NCBI GenBank assembly: GCA_026119935.1
Contig: JALRMH010000002.1
Coordinates: 1,612,001 to 1,676,000 of the forward strand
DNA from: Endothia cerciana
Taxonomy: Eukaryota; Ascomycota; Sordariomycetes; Diaporthales; Cryphonectriaceae
DNA length: 64,000 nt
Direction of reading: 5' to 3'
Shown: in pieces, positions 37,304-48,417 of the stretch
Numbering within the stretch: position 1 is the stretch's first letter
How the letters are laid out: each line of letters begins with the position of its first letter
Notes under the pieces: model-generated
Database searches by the model: none
Told to the model about the DNA's origin: nothing
What the model saw: the letters and a program-made list of their open reading frames with translations, nothing else
Position numbers and translations under genes: made by a program

Positions 37304-39773
37304 TCAAACCTCTCTCGCCGGGAACACATACTGCGGACTAACCCTCACGCCGTCCCTCCCACTCATCCTCGCCTCCCTCCGGCTCTCACCCATCGTCCTC
37401 GTGCCCAGGCTCGACGCCATAGGCACACCACCACCACTCGACCCCATCTCGGGCGACCCCATCAATCTCGCAGCCGCGGGGTCTCTGGGGCCCACCCTCT
37501 CCGTGAACCTCCTGACCCTCCTCACGCCCAGCCTCTCGTCCCGCGCCCCGCCGCCGCCCGTGTGCAGCGTCCAGCGGGGCTTGTCCTCGTCGCGCCTGTC
37601 CACCCCCAGCTTCCCCACCAGCGACGTCTTGTTGCGGATCATGCTCGAGAAGGCGTCCTCGTGCACGCAGTCCTCGTTCGCGACGAAGCTGATGACCTCC
37701 GCGAGGCAGGTCACGGCGTGCGGGAGGCGCAGGCCCTGGCGCCGCGGGAAGAGGGAGACCAGCGCGAGCCAGTAGGCGACGAGCAGGGCGAGGGTGACGG
37801 AGAAGAGCGGGACCTGCGGGTAGACGCGCACGATGTTGTCGGCCGGCGTGAGGGCCATGAATATGCCGCCCGCGAGGACGGGGATGAGCACGAAGAGGGT
37901 CGAGAAGAGGGAGACGAGCGCGACACGCCAGTGGCGGTTGCGTAGGGCGTGGAGCGGGGCTTGGAGCGGGTAGCAGGCTGCGTAGTCGGCGAGGATGGAG
38001 GCCTCGGGCTGCGCGCCGCCCGCTGGCGGGAAGGAGAGCTCGGCCCACGGCTGGAGGATGCGCAGATGCAGGTCGAGGTCCTGGAAGGCGACGAAGAGGA
38101 ACATGCCGAGGAGCGCGGGGAGGAAGCTGTAGAGGAAGTCCGCGGCGGAGAAGGCACCCTGGATGGGCGCGGCGGACAGGAGGGGCAGGAAACCCTTGGC
38201 CGTGACGCGGGTCTGCGGTATGAAGCTGACGACGAAGAGAGCCAGGAGCAGAAAGAAGCCGGCGGTGATGAAGACGATCAGTGGGCAGTCCTTGAGGCAG
38301 AAGGGAAGATGACGGTACCGCACCCGGGGGTGCATCGCGTGTCCCTCGAGTTCAATATCGCCCCACGGGTTGATATCTTCCACGTGCTTCGGCTGCGCTC
38401 GGCTATCGTGACTTCGTGGTCTGCCCTTCTCGTCCAGCATTTCGACTTCCGAAGCGGGGCTGTCCCAATCGTCCTGCTGCCCCAGGGTATACCAGAGCTC
38501 ATCCGGCCGGTCGCGCTCGGCCCAGCGCCAGTACGAGAGCACATCTGTCCTTCTCTTGTACAGCACGCGCCTCATCTGCTCCCTCGTGCCGAGAATCTCC
38601 GTGCCTCTGTAGTCCTCTAGGGTGTTGCTGTTGGCGACGATGGTGGCGACATCAGCGACTGATCTCGGGTCCCACATCAGGCCGGTCTTACGAACGAGCC
38701 AGCAGGACAGCTCAATGATAAGGGCCGCAACGAGCAGGAGGTAAAGTGCCACCAGCGTCCAAGCAACTCCCTGGACCGTTGCCCACCTCCAGTGGCCATC
38801 CACGTAGATGACCGTGTACAGGCAGCTCAGCAGAGGCAGGGTGAAGTTCATCAGCCACGTGATCAGATTTGGCACCCAGATATGCCATGTGCCCACCAGC
38901 TGCGGCCGCAGGAACGATGTTGGGTAGAGGTCGTCGAAGACCGCGTCCCGTCTCACGGCTCTCTCTACTGCCGCGAGCTTGGCGAAAGGTCGGACCCGGA
39001 GCATGGTCGTCACGATGTACTGCGCCCAGAACAAGATGAACGCCCCCAACATCGCCGGAAGCACCCGAAACAGAAAGTACTGTCCGCTGTAGATGGTGCC
39101 AACATAATCCCAGAGTCCTGTATGCCTCTGGGAGAAGATTGCGCTGAAAACCAGGGCGGCGAGCATCAATATGCATAACATCATCAGCGTTATCAAGGAT
39201 GTCTTTCGTAGTATCTTCGGCTTGAAAACGAGTCGTGGGTTGATCTTCTCACGCCCGTCGCTGAAGAAGCCGGGATCGATGGGCTCCCAGGCGTCTGGGG
39301 CCGGCTGTCTTGGTGGGAACTTGGCGCCCTTCTCCTTGCCTCTGACCAGGGTCGACATTGAAGATCTAGGCGAGGACGGTCGCTGGCCCGACTCGGATAG
39401 TAGCGGAGCACTCTGGTCCATGCTCTGTCTGGGAAGGTCGGTTTGCCTGGAGGCAGCAGTAGATCGTGGTGACATAGGGGCATTGCTGTGGGCGTGATAG
39501 CCACCGCGGCCCGAGCCCGGCACGAACGGCGGGCCATCCGAGCTCATGGTTGAGGGGATCGACGACTCGCCCTCACGCTCCCGCGTCAGCTGCTCTATCG
39601 CGTATTGTATGTATGGGGTATCGTCGATGCCTGGGGTCACGCGGGCAGCCTCCAAGGCCAACGGATCCCGGAACTCCTCGGCAGGTCTTCCCATCATCGG
39701 GACCGGAGGGTTTGCCGGGCGATCCTGTGCCATCGCTATGGCCTGCAGCTGTTGCTGCGTGTACTGTGGCGGC

Positions 39774-39827
<54 letters not shown>

Positions 39828-39871
39828 GGAGCAGGAGGAGACCTTGGGCCCTCACCCGGCGGGTTTGCCAT
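37304..39871 (-). CDS. DUF3433-type multi-pass membrane protein with N-terminal polyglutamine
   Basis: Intronless frame of 855 residues. The N-terminal ~215 residues are disordered and cytosolic, with about 17 consecutive Gln near residue 16 and many Ser/Pro. The membrane part is built as two similar halves. The first opens with SLITLMMLCILMLAALVFSA and contains LRVRPFAKLAAVERAVRRDA. The second opens with PLIVFITAGFFLLLALFVVS and contains QDLDLHLRILQPWAELS. Duplicated cytosolic segments of the type 'RxxPFxxL...' and 'RILQPWAEL' are the hallmark of the fungal DUF3433 family. Further hydrophobic segments follow, and then a Gly/Arg-rich tail ending VFPAREV. Database entries sometimes mislabel such proteins as a purine-biosynthesis enzyme; no such domain is present. 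Function unknown. Confidence 0.85.
39776..39827. repeat. CTG/CAG repeat encoding polyglutamine
   Basis: About 17 pure CTG units (CAG on the coding strand) inside the DUF3433 gene. Because nearly every Gln codon is CAG, the tract is prone to length change. Confidence 0.9.
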
Positions 39872-42708
39872 CGCAGAGGGGAGAGCGTACGGTAGGAGGG
39901 TCTGGCCGAGGTGCCGCTCAAGACCGTAGATGTTGTCGGAAGATCGGGAAGAGGAGTAGGAGGAGAGGCTAGGGGCGAACCGGACGACGGAAGGCTGAGG
40001 GGAGACGGACGCGTTGTCCAGTGAAGCATGCTCTGATATGTCCTCTAAAGCGCCATGGTAGCCAAGGCTGCGAGGGTCGGGTTGGTCTGAGGTCGGTGCT
40101 GCGGCCCCAAGAGAGGCTCGCCGTGTTGGAGATTGACCTGCAGGACGAGGACGGGCACAGTTTAGTCAGTCTGGGCGGATGAGCAGAGCCTGCTGGCGGG
40201 TGCAAGTAGCCGGAGACGAGCTGAAGGCGAGGAGGTGAAGGAGGGGGACGCACTCACGAGGCGGCTCCACAAATTCAAAACTGGAGTTGTAAAGGTTCAT
40301 CCTCGACCACCGCCACCATCATGACGAACGGTGCGCCAGAAGGTTGTTCACATATCAGGAATGGCACCGGGCAAGGCAAGGTCGGCGGCGAACCCACTTT
40401 GGCAGGAGGCCTGGCCAATTGGCCCTATGAGATGCGGTGCGAGTAGGGACGCTGCATCTTTAGCGAGGGACGCCGAGGAATATGGTTGGAGACAGCTCAT
40501 CGGCCGCTACCACAGCACCATACAGTAGTGACAGCCGGGAGCCTGTCCCCGGCCTGCATACCTGGGGTGGTGATATGACGCCAGTGGTGATGGGTGGCTG
40601 GGCGGATCATTTGGGATGACGGTGGTTGGGTGAACACAACACCAGCCACCAAACCCCACCTCGCAACCCTGGCTCGTCGCATCAGCACAGGACAGGATAC
40701 GGAGTTCGCCATGTCATTGTCAAGACGTCCCAGGTACCCTATGCACCCTCTAGTGCCTCTTTTTTTTTTTTACTTTCTTTCCTTCCTTCTTCTCCTTCTT
40801 CTTCTTCTTCCTCCTTTCCCCTTTCTTTTTCTCTTCCCGTTGCAGCAGTGGTGGTGGGAATGAGACGAGCTTCCATGCACGTGTCAAGTCGTCAGCCCTG
40901 AAAGAGGGGCATTCCATGCAGGGCAGGCAAGGAGCCGTCTGGCAGTGGCTGTCAGCTGCCAGTTACTGTGGTAGCGCTGCCCGGCCCGAGGACGGGAGCT
41001 AAAGCCTGTGGGGGGGGGGGGGGGTTTCCCGCTTTCCGCGGATCAACCTCCCAAGGGCCTTTCTAAGGTCATCGTCCCAGGGGTTCCCTCCAGTGAGTGC
41101 TACTACGTCAATCACCCCTCGCCATCCGAGCCTCATCACCCAGACAGACCTGGACATCCACCGTCAACAAGATCCTGGTCTTGGACTTCGTTGTCAGTTC
41201 TCAGGCTCCTGTCGCGCTTGGAAGCCTGCGACGCTGAGTGGGGAGGACATGACGCAAGTCTCGAGTCTGGACAGCTTCTCCCGCTTGACACCTGATGAGG
41301 CAATCTCTGGTGAATCTCGGGAGTTCTTCAAGTCGCATCGGGGAAAACATCCATTGCCAAGGATGCGCAGGACGGTTCTGCTGTTCACCTGACCCTGGGG
41401 CCTGATGAGTCCTTTTGTCTCATATGCCAACGCTGCGCCACCTATCCAGCCTGGCAAAGCTCATAGGAGAGGAAGGACGCTGCTCTTCCGTCTATATGGC
41501 ACGCAGCAGGCACACCGGTATCAAGGACCACTTGGCACTGACACCGACCACCTGCTCCTGCCTTCAGGATGATGGCGCGCGCCGCAGTCGTCGTTCATGG
41601 GCTGGTATTCAAGACTCAGACGGCTGTTGCACCGCCTCCGCGCCCTTCGTCATCGGCGGGAACCACAACGTCCCCCTTTTGAGGTTCATCGAGACCTGCC
41701 CTTCTCGGTACCCAGATCCACACGGAGGCTAGTGCGACGACGACGACGACTATGCCGACAGTCATCGCGATCGGGAGGCCATAGCCTTCAGTCCGGCTGG
41801 TCCGGGCTCGTCTGGTCGTGGAGAGCTTTCACGGGAACGGGTCGAAGGCTATCGATGTTGGCCCGCGGCACGGGGAGCTTGAGAGAATTCGCCTCTGTGG
41901 TAAACCCTCCGAATCTTGTGACGGCCTGGGTGGCTTTCTGGGCTTTGCACCGAGGATGCCTACGTCCCCTGTTCGCTGGGCCGGTCCCCTCCATGGCGTC
42001 GAGCCAGGGCGGTATTTTTTTTAGCATGCGGGCGAGGAAACAGAGTTGGCCATCCCCTCACCACACCCCAAGTCTTATCCTGTGATCATATACTGCTGTC
42101 GATCGGGAAATCCGCCTCAACCATGGAAGTCCTTGTCACGTCCGCCGGGGCAGAAGGTGCCAGGTCCACGTTGCACTGGCAGAACTCTTATCGATCAGGT
42201 CTTATTCGCTTCATGACGGCCAGTCTGCAGCGTTTTGCGGTCGCAACAAGGTTTGCGAGACTGCTCTCTGGGTTCGGACAACCCCTGTTTGATTATTCAG
42301 CCTCAAGATCTTTGGCAGCGAGGCGTCGGGTCAAGAACCTGCAAGCCGCTACCGGCCGCGAGCAGGTACCTGTTCGAAGACATGGATCTTTGGGAAAGGG
42401 TATAATAAGTGCCACACAAAGCAGAGGATGAGCCTAGAAGTCAGGAAGGGCGTCTATATCAAAGCCTGAGGATTCAAAGAAAGAGGGAGAGGAAGAGGAA
42501 GAGGAAAGGTCCCTCACGACTTCCATCATCCGCGCTGCGTCTGCGATCCTTCATGACAACAGTCTGGACTCGGCCCACTGCCGCCCGTGGATCATTGCTG
42601 GGTTTCCAGTCCGGACGTGGTAATTGGAAAGAAAGTCGGAAGAAGGAAGAAGAAGACATGATCCCACCAGACCACCATCACCTGTGGGGTGACAAAAGAA
42701 AGGCATCC
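39872..42708. other. Intergenic, no protein gene seen
   Basis: 5' flank of the DUF3433 gene, a pyrimidine-rich run (about 40760-40850), a G15 run at 41010-41024, and open frames without recognisable domains. Confidence 0.5.
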
Positions 42709-42793
42709 TGCATCCGTCGGGAATCGAACCCGAGGCTCAAGCTTTCAATCTCCCGAATGGAAGGCTGGAATGTTACCATTACACCACGGATGC
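42709..42793 (-). tRNA. tRNA-Gly (anticodon UCC) with intron
   Basis: On the minus strand the acceptor arms GCATCCG and CGGATGC pair perfectly and are followed by discriminator A. The D arm is GTGT-AATGGTA-ACAT. The T arm is TCGGG-TTCGATT-CCCGA. The anticodon loop CTTCCA reads UCC after U33. An intron of about 14 nt (starting TTCGGGAG) sits just 3' of position 37, the standard site for nuclear tRNA introns. The anticodon stem 5' strand CCAGC meets GCTTG, leaving one mismatch. A T-rich stretch (TTTCTTTT) follows and could stop RNA polymerase III. The one stem mismatch leaves slight doubt about full function. Confidence 0.85.
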
Positions 42794-44480
42794 TTATTTG
42801 CCACCCAAATCCATATGCATTATGACTCGTGGCCAGTACTGACAGCGATGTGTCAGCTCAGCGGAGGTGGATATGGTTGTGGATACACGGCACACTGCTA
42901 AGCGCGGGACGGCATCCTCACGCTTCTGCATAATGGGAGACAGTGGACATTAACACTGCCAGGTCCGGAATAGAAGAGTTCTGTCCTCTTCTGGACTATG
43001 TAAGTGTTAAGAACCGAGGGGCTCTTGCCGAGTGTCAAGAAGCCCTTCCAGAAAAGCCGCACGGATACTTCTACGGGCTCTCCCCTTCTCAAGCCTGATC
43101 AGTGAATCGTGATCATCCAGCGCAGCCAGGGCATGTGACGGCGTTTATATCGGGGACAGCAGGCCACAATGTAGTGAGGCATGCTTGGTCCTGCTCAACA
43201 TGCTGCTGATTCTCGCACATGGACTGGTCAGTTCCCGAGGTGCCCAGTGCCGCGCGGGAAGGGATCGCCTTGAAACAAAAGGAGGATGAGGCCATCGCGA
43301 GACCCGCAAATGCCTGGCTGCAGGCAAGAGCTGGAGGCGGATATTAGGGGCAGGCCACTCGGCAGTATCGAGATGCTTGTGCCATATTTCCTTGCTGCGT
43401 TTACCCCTCGACGGCCTTATCTGCTCGAATTTGCCGTCTTCCCCTCGTGGCTCGAATTGCTACAGGCCTCCAGCTGATGATTGAGTGGAGCAGTCATAGA
43501 CTGGATTAATTTCAGACCTGTTCAACCCAAGGCGCTTTCTTCCACGCACCGCCCCACCTCCCGGTAATAGAAAGAATAACGTTAAGTTTTGAGTCTACGG
43601 TCAGCAGCACATCATTCTTGGTATGAAGTCCCACCGACGATCCTGTGATATCTCGACTCTCAGATACCCCGGAGAGGTACCTCAGGTACATGATATGCAC
43701 AGGAACATGCAGAACACTATCGCTGTAGGCTGATAACCCTAGTGCTGGGCTCTAGAACCATGGGAGGCGCTTCATATCTCAACGGCTTAACCTTCGGTTT
43801 CGTATGATTCGGCCGAAGCCTCGAGTGCATCTCCGAGCCACCTGGAGACCGGTTTTAACTGAGGGGGGGGTGAGATCTAGGCAAGCAGGCATCGGCCCAT
43901 CGACGTTCGGGATGTGGGGAGGGCATCCTTCGAGGTCAAGGGTAATATCAAACCTTGGCCTTTCTGACTAGATTATCATGGATCACTTATACCTCCTGAT
44001 CTCTACCGCTGGTGGTCCACATACCCGGTCGCGGGGTACTACCAGGTCAGCGAGACGACCGCGATAGGCCCGATGCCTGCATATGAGATTCGAGTGTCAT
44101 CACAGTTCGTATCTGGGCCCACTGGCGCCGTGCTGCTCAGTGAACAGACGAGACCTTCGGGCTTTTAACTCGGCCAGCATGGACCATAGACAGCTCAGGG
44201 AGGAAAGGTAGAAAGAAAGAAGAAAAAGGAAAGAAGAGGAGAAATGAGGACGACTCCTGCATGCTGCAAAGTGGTAGGGCTGATGTTATTGAAGGATCTG
44301 GACAACAGACCATAACCACCCTTCATCTCTCCCGAGTGCATGGGGCGTGAACCTCGACCGGATTGGTTCACGGGTGCCTATACCCACGACAGCTTCACCG
44401 ATACCTACCTGGGCATCCCAGAACATCGAGGCTGGGCCCACCACCCCCGGCGAGGCCCTCGCCGGGACGAGCGCGAGGGG
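42794..44480. other. Intergenic, no gene seen
   Basis: Promoter side of the tRNA and upstream region of the secreted-protein gene. Only short unrecognised frames are present. Confidence 0.5.
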
Positions 44481-44502
44481 TATATAAACCCCCCCCCCCC
44501 CC
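44481..44502 (+). promoter_or_regulatory. TATA box followed by C14 run
   Basis: TATATAAA at 44481-44488 runs straight into 14 or more C residues (44489-44502), about 150 bases before the ATG of the small secreted protein gene. The position fits a TATA element with a short leader. Confidence 0.55.
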
Positions 44503-44636
44503 GCCGCGCCGTGACGCCCTATTCCTGTACAAACCAAACGTCAGGCCACCCCTTCCCACTATTCCCGCAGCATACCCGGCGTCACACTCCCAGCCCCGTC
44601 GCATACTTAGCAGCAGCAGCAACAGCAACAGCCATC

Positions 44637-45649
44637 ATGGTCCCCTCGCCCGCTCTCGCCCTCGGCCTGCTGGCCGTCCCCCTCGCCGCGGCGGGAAGCA
44701 CCACCTCCCCGGGTGGTGACAGAGCCCCGCGCACGAGCACGAGCGGCGACCTCACCGGCTCGGGCACGATCCAGGTCGTGGTCGGCAGCGGCGGCAACGT
44801 GAGCGCGGCGACGAGCTGGGAGACGTCGACGGCGGCGGACGTCGTGGGGTGTCTGAACGCGGCGGGGCAGGCGACGCTGGACGACTGCGCGGCCTAGTGA
44901 GTGAAAGAAGCCCTCCCTCCCCCCGGCCCCCGGTGCAGCTCAGCCCCACGTGTGGTCGGGCGGCACGGAAAACACCATGTGTGGTCCTATGGAAAAGAAG
45001 AGAAGGGGGGAAGAGAAGAAAGGAAGGGAAGTACTGACGCGACCGCGTGCTATGCAGCTCCGCCCATAACACCTACTTTGCCGAAACCAGCGCCGGCATC
45101 TGCTCGTTCCAGAACACCTCCTCGCCCGCCAACACGGATGACGTCTACGGCGCCGACGTGCACGCGCTGACCTGCTGGGAGCACACGGGGGTGATTGACC
45201 AAGACGCCACGTTCTACACCGTTGTGAGTCCCCGATACCCAGGGGCTGTCCGGGCTCCCGCCCCCTCCCCCCCCCCCTCTTCCCTTAAACACCCTCCGAG
45301 ATATTCAAGGCCCCGCCCGGCGGCGAAGATCTCTGTGACTGACTGACGGGCGCACCAATAGGAGGGTATGGCCTACGACTTCCTCGGCTATGGAGACACG
45401 GATTTTGTGAGTTGCCCCTCGTTCCCCAAGGCCACCCACCCCCCCCCCCCGGCCCGGCTCCACGGGCCCGGGATGAAAACCCCCGTCGTGCTGATCCCCC
45501 GTGTCCGCCCGCAGTACTATGACATCCCCGGCCTGCCCGAGACCTCGACGGACTCGCTCTCTATCTGGTCCTTCGTGTGGGGGAGCGAGGAGTACAACGT
45601 GCCGGCGGGCCATTACCAGGCGCTGCTGCTGTTCGAGCCGTCCTCGTGA
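44637..45649 (+). CDS. Small secreted protein
   Basis: Four exons (44637-44896, 45058-45223, 45362-45406, 45515-45649), all with GTGAGT donors, join in frame to 201 residues. The N-terminus MVPSPALALGLLAVPLAAAG is a clear signal peptide, probably cleaved after AAG or just beyond. The mature chain has few cysteines (in VVGCLNAAGQ, LDDCAA, GICSFQN and LTCWEHT), enough for two disulfides. Its end is rich in aromatic and acidic residues (DIPGLPETSTDS, WSFVWGSEEYN). No enzyme motif is recognised. Length, secretion and the TATA box make it a candidate effector or cell-wall protein, but that is inference. Introns 2 and 3 contain short C runs. Confidence 0.75.
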
Positions 45650-46149
45650 GGTCTGGTGATGGCACTTTCGGCTGGTCAGGGAGGTGAGGTTCCTCGTGTG
45701 GACGGATGGTAATATAATGACGATGGGTGAGAGGATGGGAACGCTCTCGATTAGGAGGCCCGAGGGGGGGGCTAATCTATGTATATATGAACATCACAAA
45801 CACCATGGTGTGAGAGGAAATATGAGATACAGATCTTTTCGTGATCGATTGTGACGCTCAGCCACCGAGCGGGTCCCGAAGCACGGCGCAGAGGCACTGA
45901 TCCCTCAACCCCCCCGTGAGGACACCGCAGTGGAAGAAGAATGAAAGATGTCAAAGACGTAGGAGAGAGCCACCCTGCCTGAGAGAAGTGCTGTGCGCAT
46001 GCTGTATCGGACGAGAGACGTCCACGTAATTACCCCGGAGGTCAAGCCTGTGCACACCCCACGGCGCGTTCCACGGCATAAAAGTGCTGATCAACATGCA
46101 AGCCACATTCGCCTAGGTCATCAGTGAGTTGATCCGCTCTCTCTCTCGC

Positions 46150-46209
<60 letters not shown>

Positions 46210-46829
46210 CCAAGATGCAGGGCAAGCTAGCACATCACCGCAGCTCACCAACCCAGCTCGATACGGATCACACCCACCACTCACTTCCGAACTTAACCCT
46301 GGGGACGTAGGGGACAGGAAAAAAAGTTCCGCCGCCGGAACCAGAACGGACGGCGGCCCCGCTCCCGGGCCGGTGTGTGACTAGCCGAGAGGCATAGTCT
46401 GGCCGAGGAGACACCCCGGGGCTGGGAACGTCTGTGCGTGATCGATCGGAATTCTTGCGTGCCACCCGAGAAAGTTGAGAGGAAATGGAATCAGGGACTA
46501 AAGACGAGTAGGTAGGGTGCGGTACTGTGTTATTCCTCGTAAGCACCGTGTACTGGTAGGTAGGTAAGACGACGGCCGAGCAGGCCCTTTATGCGGAGGC
46601 GGATGGGAAGGTCGTAATTATTGGGTGAACTCGGCAGCGGAGGCCGACATCGCCGGAGGGCTCCGCATATATATAATGTATGTAAATCGTGGGAGCACCA
46701 CCTTCACTCGCTCCCGAGGAGCCCGGGGGAACTTTGACCCTCTTTCTGAATTTCACTAATCACAGAGGCTGTTTGTTCTATGTTTACCAGAATCATACCA
46801 CATCGGATCGCACGCGCCAGACAGACAAG
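45650..46829. other. Intergenic, no gene seen
   Basis: 3' flank of the secreted-protein gene and promoter of the Dabb gene. It carries the CT/CA compound repeat at 46136-46209 and TATATATAA-like sequence at about 46669-46677. Confidence 0.5.
46136..46209. repeat. Compound CT/CA microsatellite
   Basis: A CT run with two small interruptions passes directly into about 19 CA units. Confidence 0.9.
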
Positions 46830-47239
46830 ATGTCATCCAGACTCATCCACCGCGTCACCATGTTCAAGCTCCACGAGGCCGACAAGCAGGCCCAGCTCCT
46901 CGCGGCGTACGACAAGCTGGCCAAGGAACAGAAAAAGGTGAGTTAGATCCAGCCTGCCGGACCTCCTCCCTCCCCTGACAAGAAGACGGCAAAAACCAGG
47001 ACGGCAAGCCCTACATCGCCTACCTCTGCGCGGGCCTGTCCGACCCGGAGGACGCCCGGAACAAGGGCTACACGCTCATCGCGCACAGCAAGTTCCGGAC
47101 GTTGGAGGACATGAGGTTCTACGACGAAGAGTGCGCCGCGCACCAGGAGCTCAGGGCCCTTGTCAGGAAGCTCGAGCCCGAGGCGGCGCTGACGGTGTAT
47201 TTTGACGGCGCGCCCATCCTGGACCTGACGCATGCCTAA
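46830..47239 (+). CDS. Dabb (stress-responsive A/B barrel) domain protein
   Basis: Two exons (46830-46937, 47000-47239) join in frame to 115 residues. The protein is a single dimeric alpha+beta barrel domain: beta strand LIHRVTMFKL, helix KQAQLLAAYDKLAKEQ, strand YIAYLCAGL, strand YTLIAHSKFRTLEDMRFYD, helix CAAHQELRALVRKL and last strand ALTVYFDGA. The order strand-helix-strand-strand-helix-strand and the VTMFK start with a paired His (HRVTMFK) fit PF07876. Members include stress proteins and polyketide cyclases such as olivetolic acid cyclase. The gene is convergent with a START/SRPBCC-like gene and lies 2.7 kb from a broken polyketide synthase, so a cyclase role is possible but unproven. 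Confidence 0.8.
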
Positions 47240-47712
47240 GCGGGCGGTGTAGGAGGAGGAGGAGGAGGAGGAGGAGGAGGAGGAGGAGGAGGAGCAGGCC
47301 GGGCCGTCTGACCTACAGGGAGGGGGGCTCGTCTGGCCTAGGAGGTCCGGGTGGCGGCATGGAACGGGAGGGGACACGGAGTAAACAGGTGCCGAGGCTG
47401 TGGTGTGGGAGGCGAGCAGATACTAGATGGGAATATATACTCCTACTGCCCACACCTGCACACGTTCATAGATACTTGCATGCGACGTCCTCTCAAGGGC
47501 ACCCGGCTCATGTGTGATTCGTCGCATAAATACAGTGAAAGTTCTGAACGATGTGCACCAGAGGAAGCGCAACTCCCCCCTCCCCCCCTAGTCGGGTCGG
47601 GGTGTGCTCACGCGAATTTCGGCCGCCTGATACCAGACCCTACTGGTAAAAGCAGACCATGCTTTGATAATCCCGCCCCGTGTACGTGGACCTCCTCCCC
47701 GCCCGCCCACGT
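47240..47712. other. 3' spacer between convergent genes with GGA repeat
   Basis: Contains about 15 GGA units at 47250-47294 and no gene. Confidence 0.6.
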
Positions 47713-48417
47713 CTAGGAGCCCGAGCCCGGGCCCGAGCCCGCGGCGACCTCCTCGGCCCTCCTTTTCAGGTCGTCACCCCACCTCTGGAAGCCCTTCTCC
47801 AGCAGGGCCCCCGTCGTCCACCTCACCACGCCCGCCAGGGGCCCGTACATGGTCTCCCAGCAGGTATACTCCGTCCCGCCCTTACCGTCGTCCACCATCT
47901 CCTGGATGCGCTCCGCCCGCAGCAGGAAGCCGGGCAGCGACGTCGACCTCCACGCGACCCTCCACCCCCTGCTGTTCCTCCCGTCCTGGCCGCCGCCGTA
48001 CCGCTCGACAGCCGTGACCTCCATCCCCTGCCTCGTGTTGGTCAGCGGCCTGTCCGGGTCCAGGTGGACGTCGAGCGTCATCCTCGCGCCGCGCCTGATG
48101 TACCTGGACCCGTCGCGGAAGATGGCGGGCCCCCCCTCCTCCTCCTCCTCCTCCCCCACCCCCTCCCCGGCGGCTGCGGCTGGGGGTGACGAGTCGATGG
48201 TGCACCCGGGGACCCAGGTGTTCCACTCGGGCCACCTGGCGTGCTCGAGGAGCACGGCGGCGACGACGTCCGGCGGGGCGGCGATGGGGCAGGAGGCGAT
48301 TATGGTGAAGGTACCGCCGGGCCCGTAGGTGGGCGTCGGGCGGGTCTCGGAGGTGACGGCGGCGGGCTGGTCGCGCGGGACGGGGGGCGTGCTCGTCGTG
48401 AAGGACTGCTCGGCCAT
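47713..48417 (-). CDS. START/SRPBCC-like (polyketide cyclase/dehydrase fold) protein
   Basis: Intronless frame of 234 residues. After a ~35-residue flexible N-terminus, the pattern TFTIIASCPIAAPPDVVAAV, then HARWPEWNTWVPGC, is the typical opening of the helix-grip SRPBCC fold: a first strand, a helix starting 'xPxxVxAxL', and a Trp-rich turn 'WPEWNTWVP'. Later strands include MEVTAVERYGG, WRVAWRSTSLPGFLLRAER and TCWETMYGPLAG. The closing helix GALLEKGFQRWGDDLKRRAE would cap the ligand cavity. A Glu-rich loop (EEEEEE) encoded by GAG repeats is inserted between strands. Such proteins bind hydrophobic ligands; some are polyketide cyclases. Ligand unknown. Confidence 0.75.
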   Translation of the reverse strand: MAEQSFTTSTPPVPRDQPAAVTSETRPTPTYGPGGTFTIIASCPIAAPPDVVAAVLLEHARWPEWNTWVPGCTIDSSPPAAAAGEGVGEEEEEEGGPAIFRDGSRYIRRGARMTLDVHLDPDRPLTNTRQGMEVTAVERYGGGQDGRNSRGWRVAWRSTSLPGFLLRAERIQEMVDDGKGGTEYTCWETMYGPLAGVVRWTTGALLEKGFQRWGDDLKRRAEEVAAGSGPGSGS

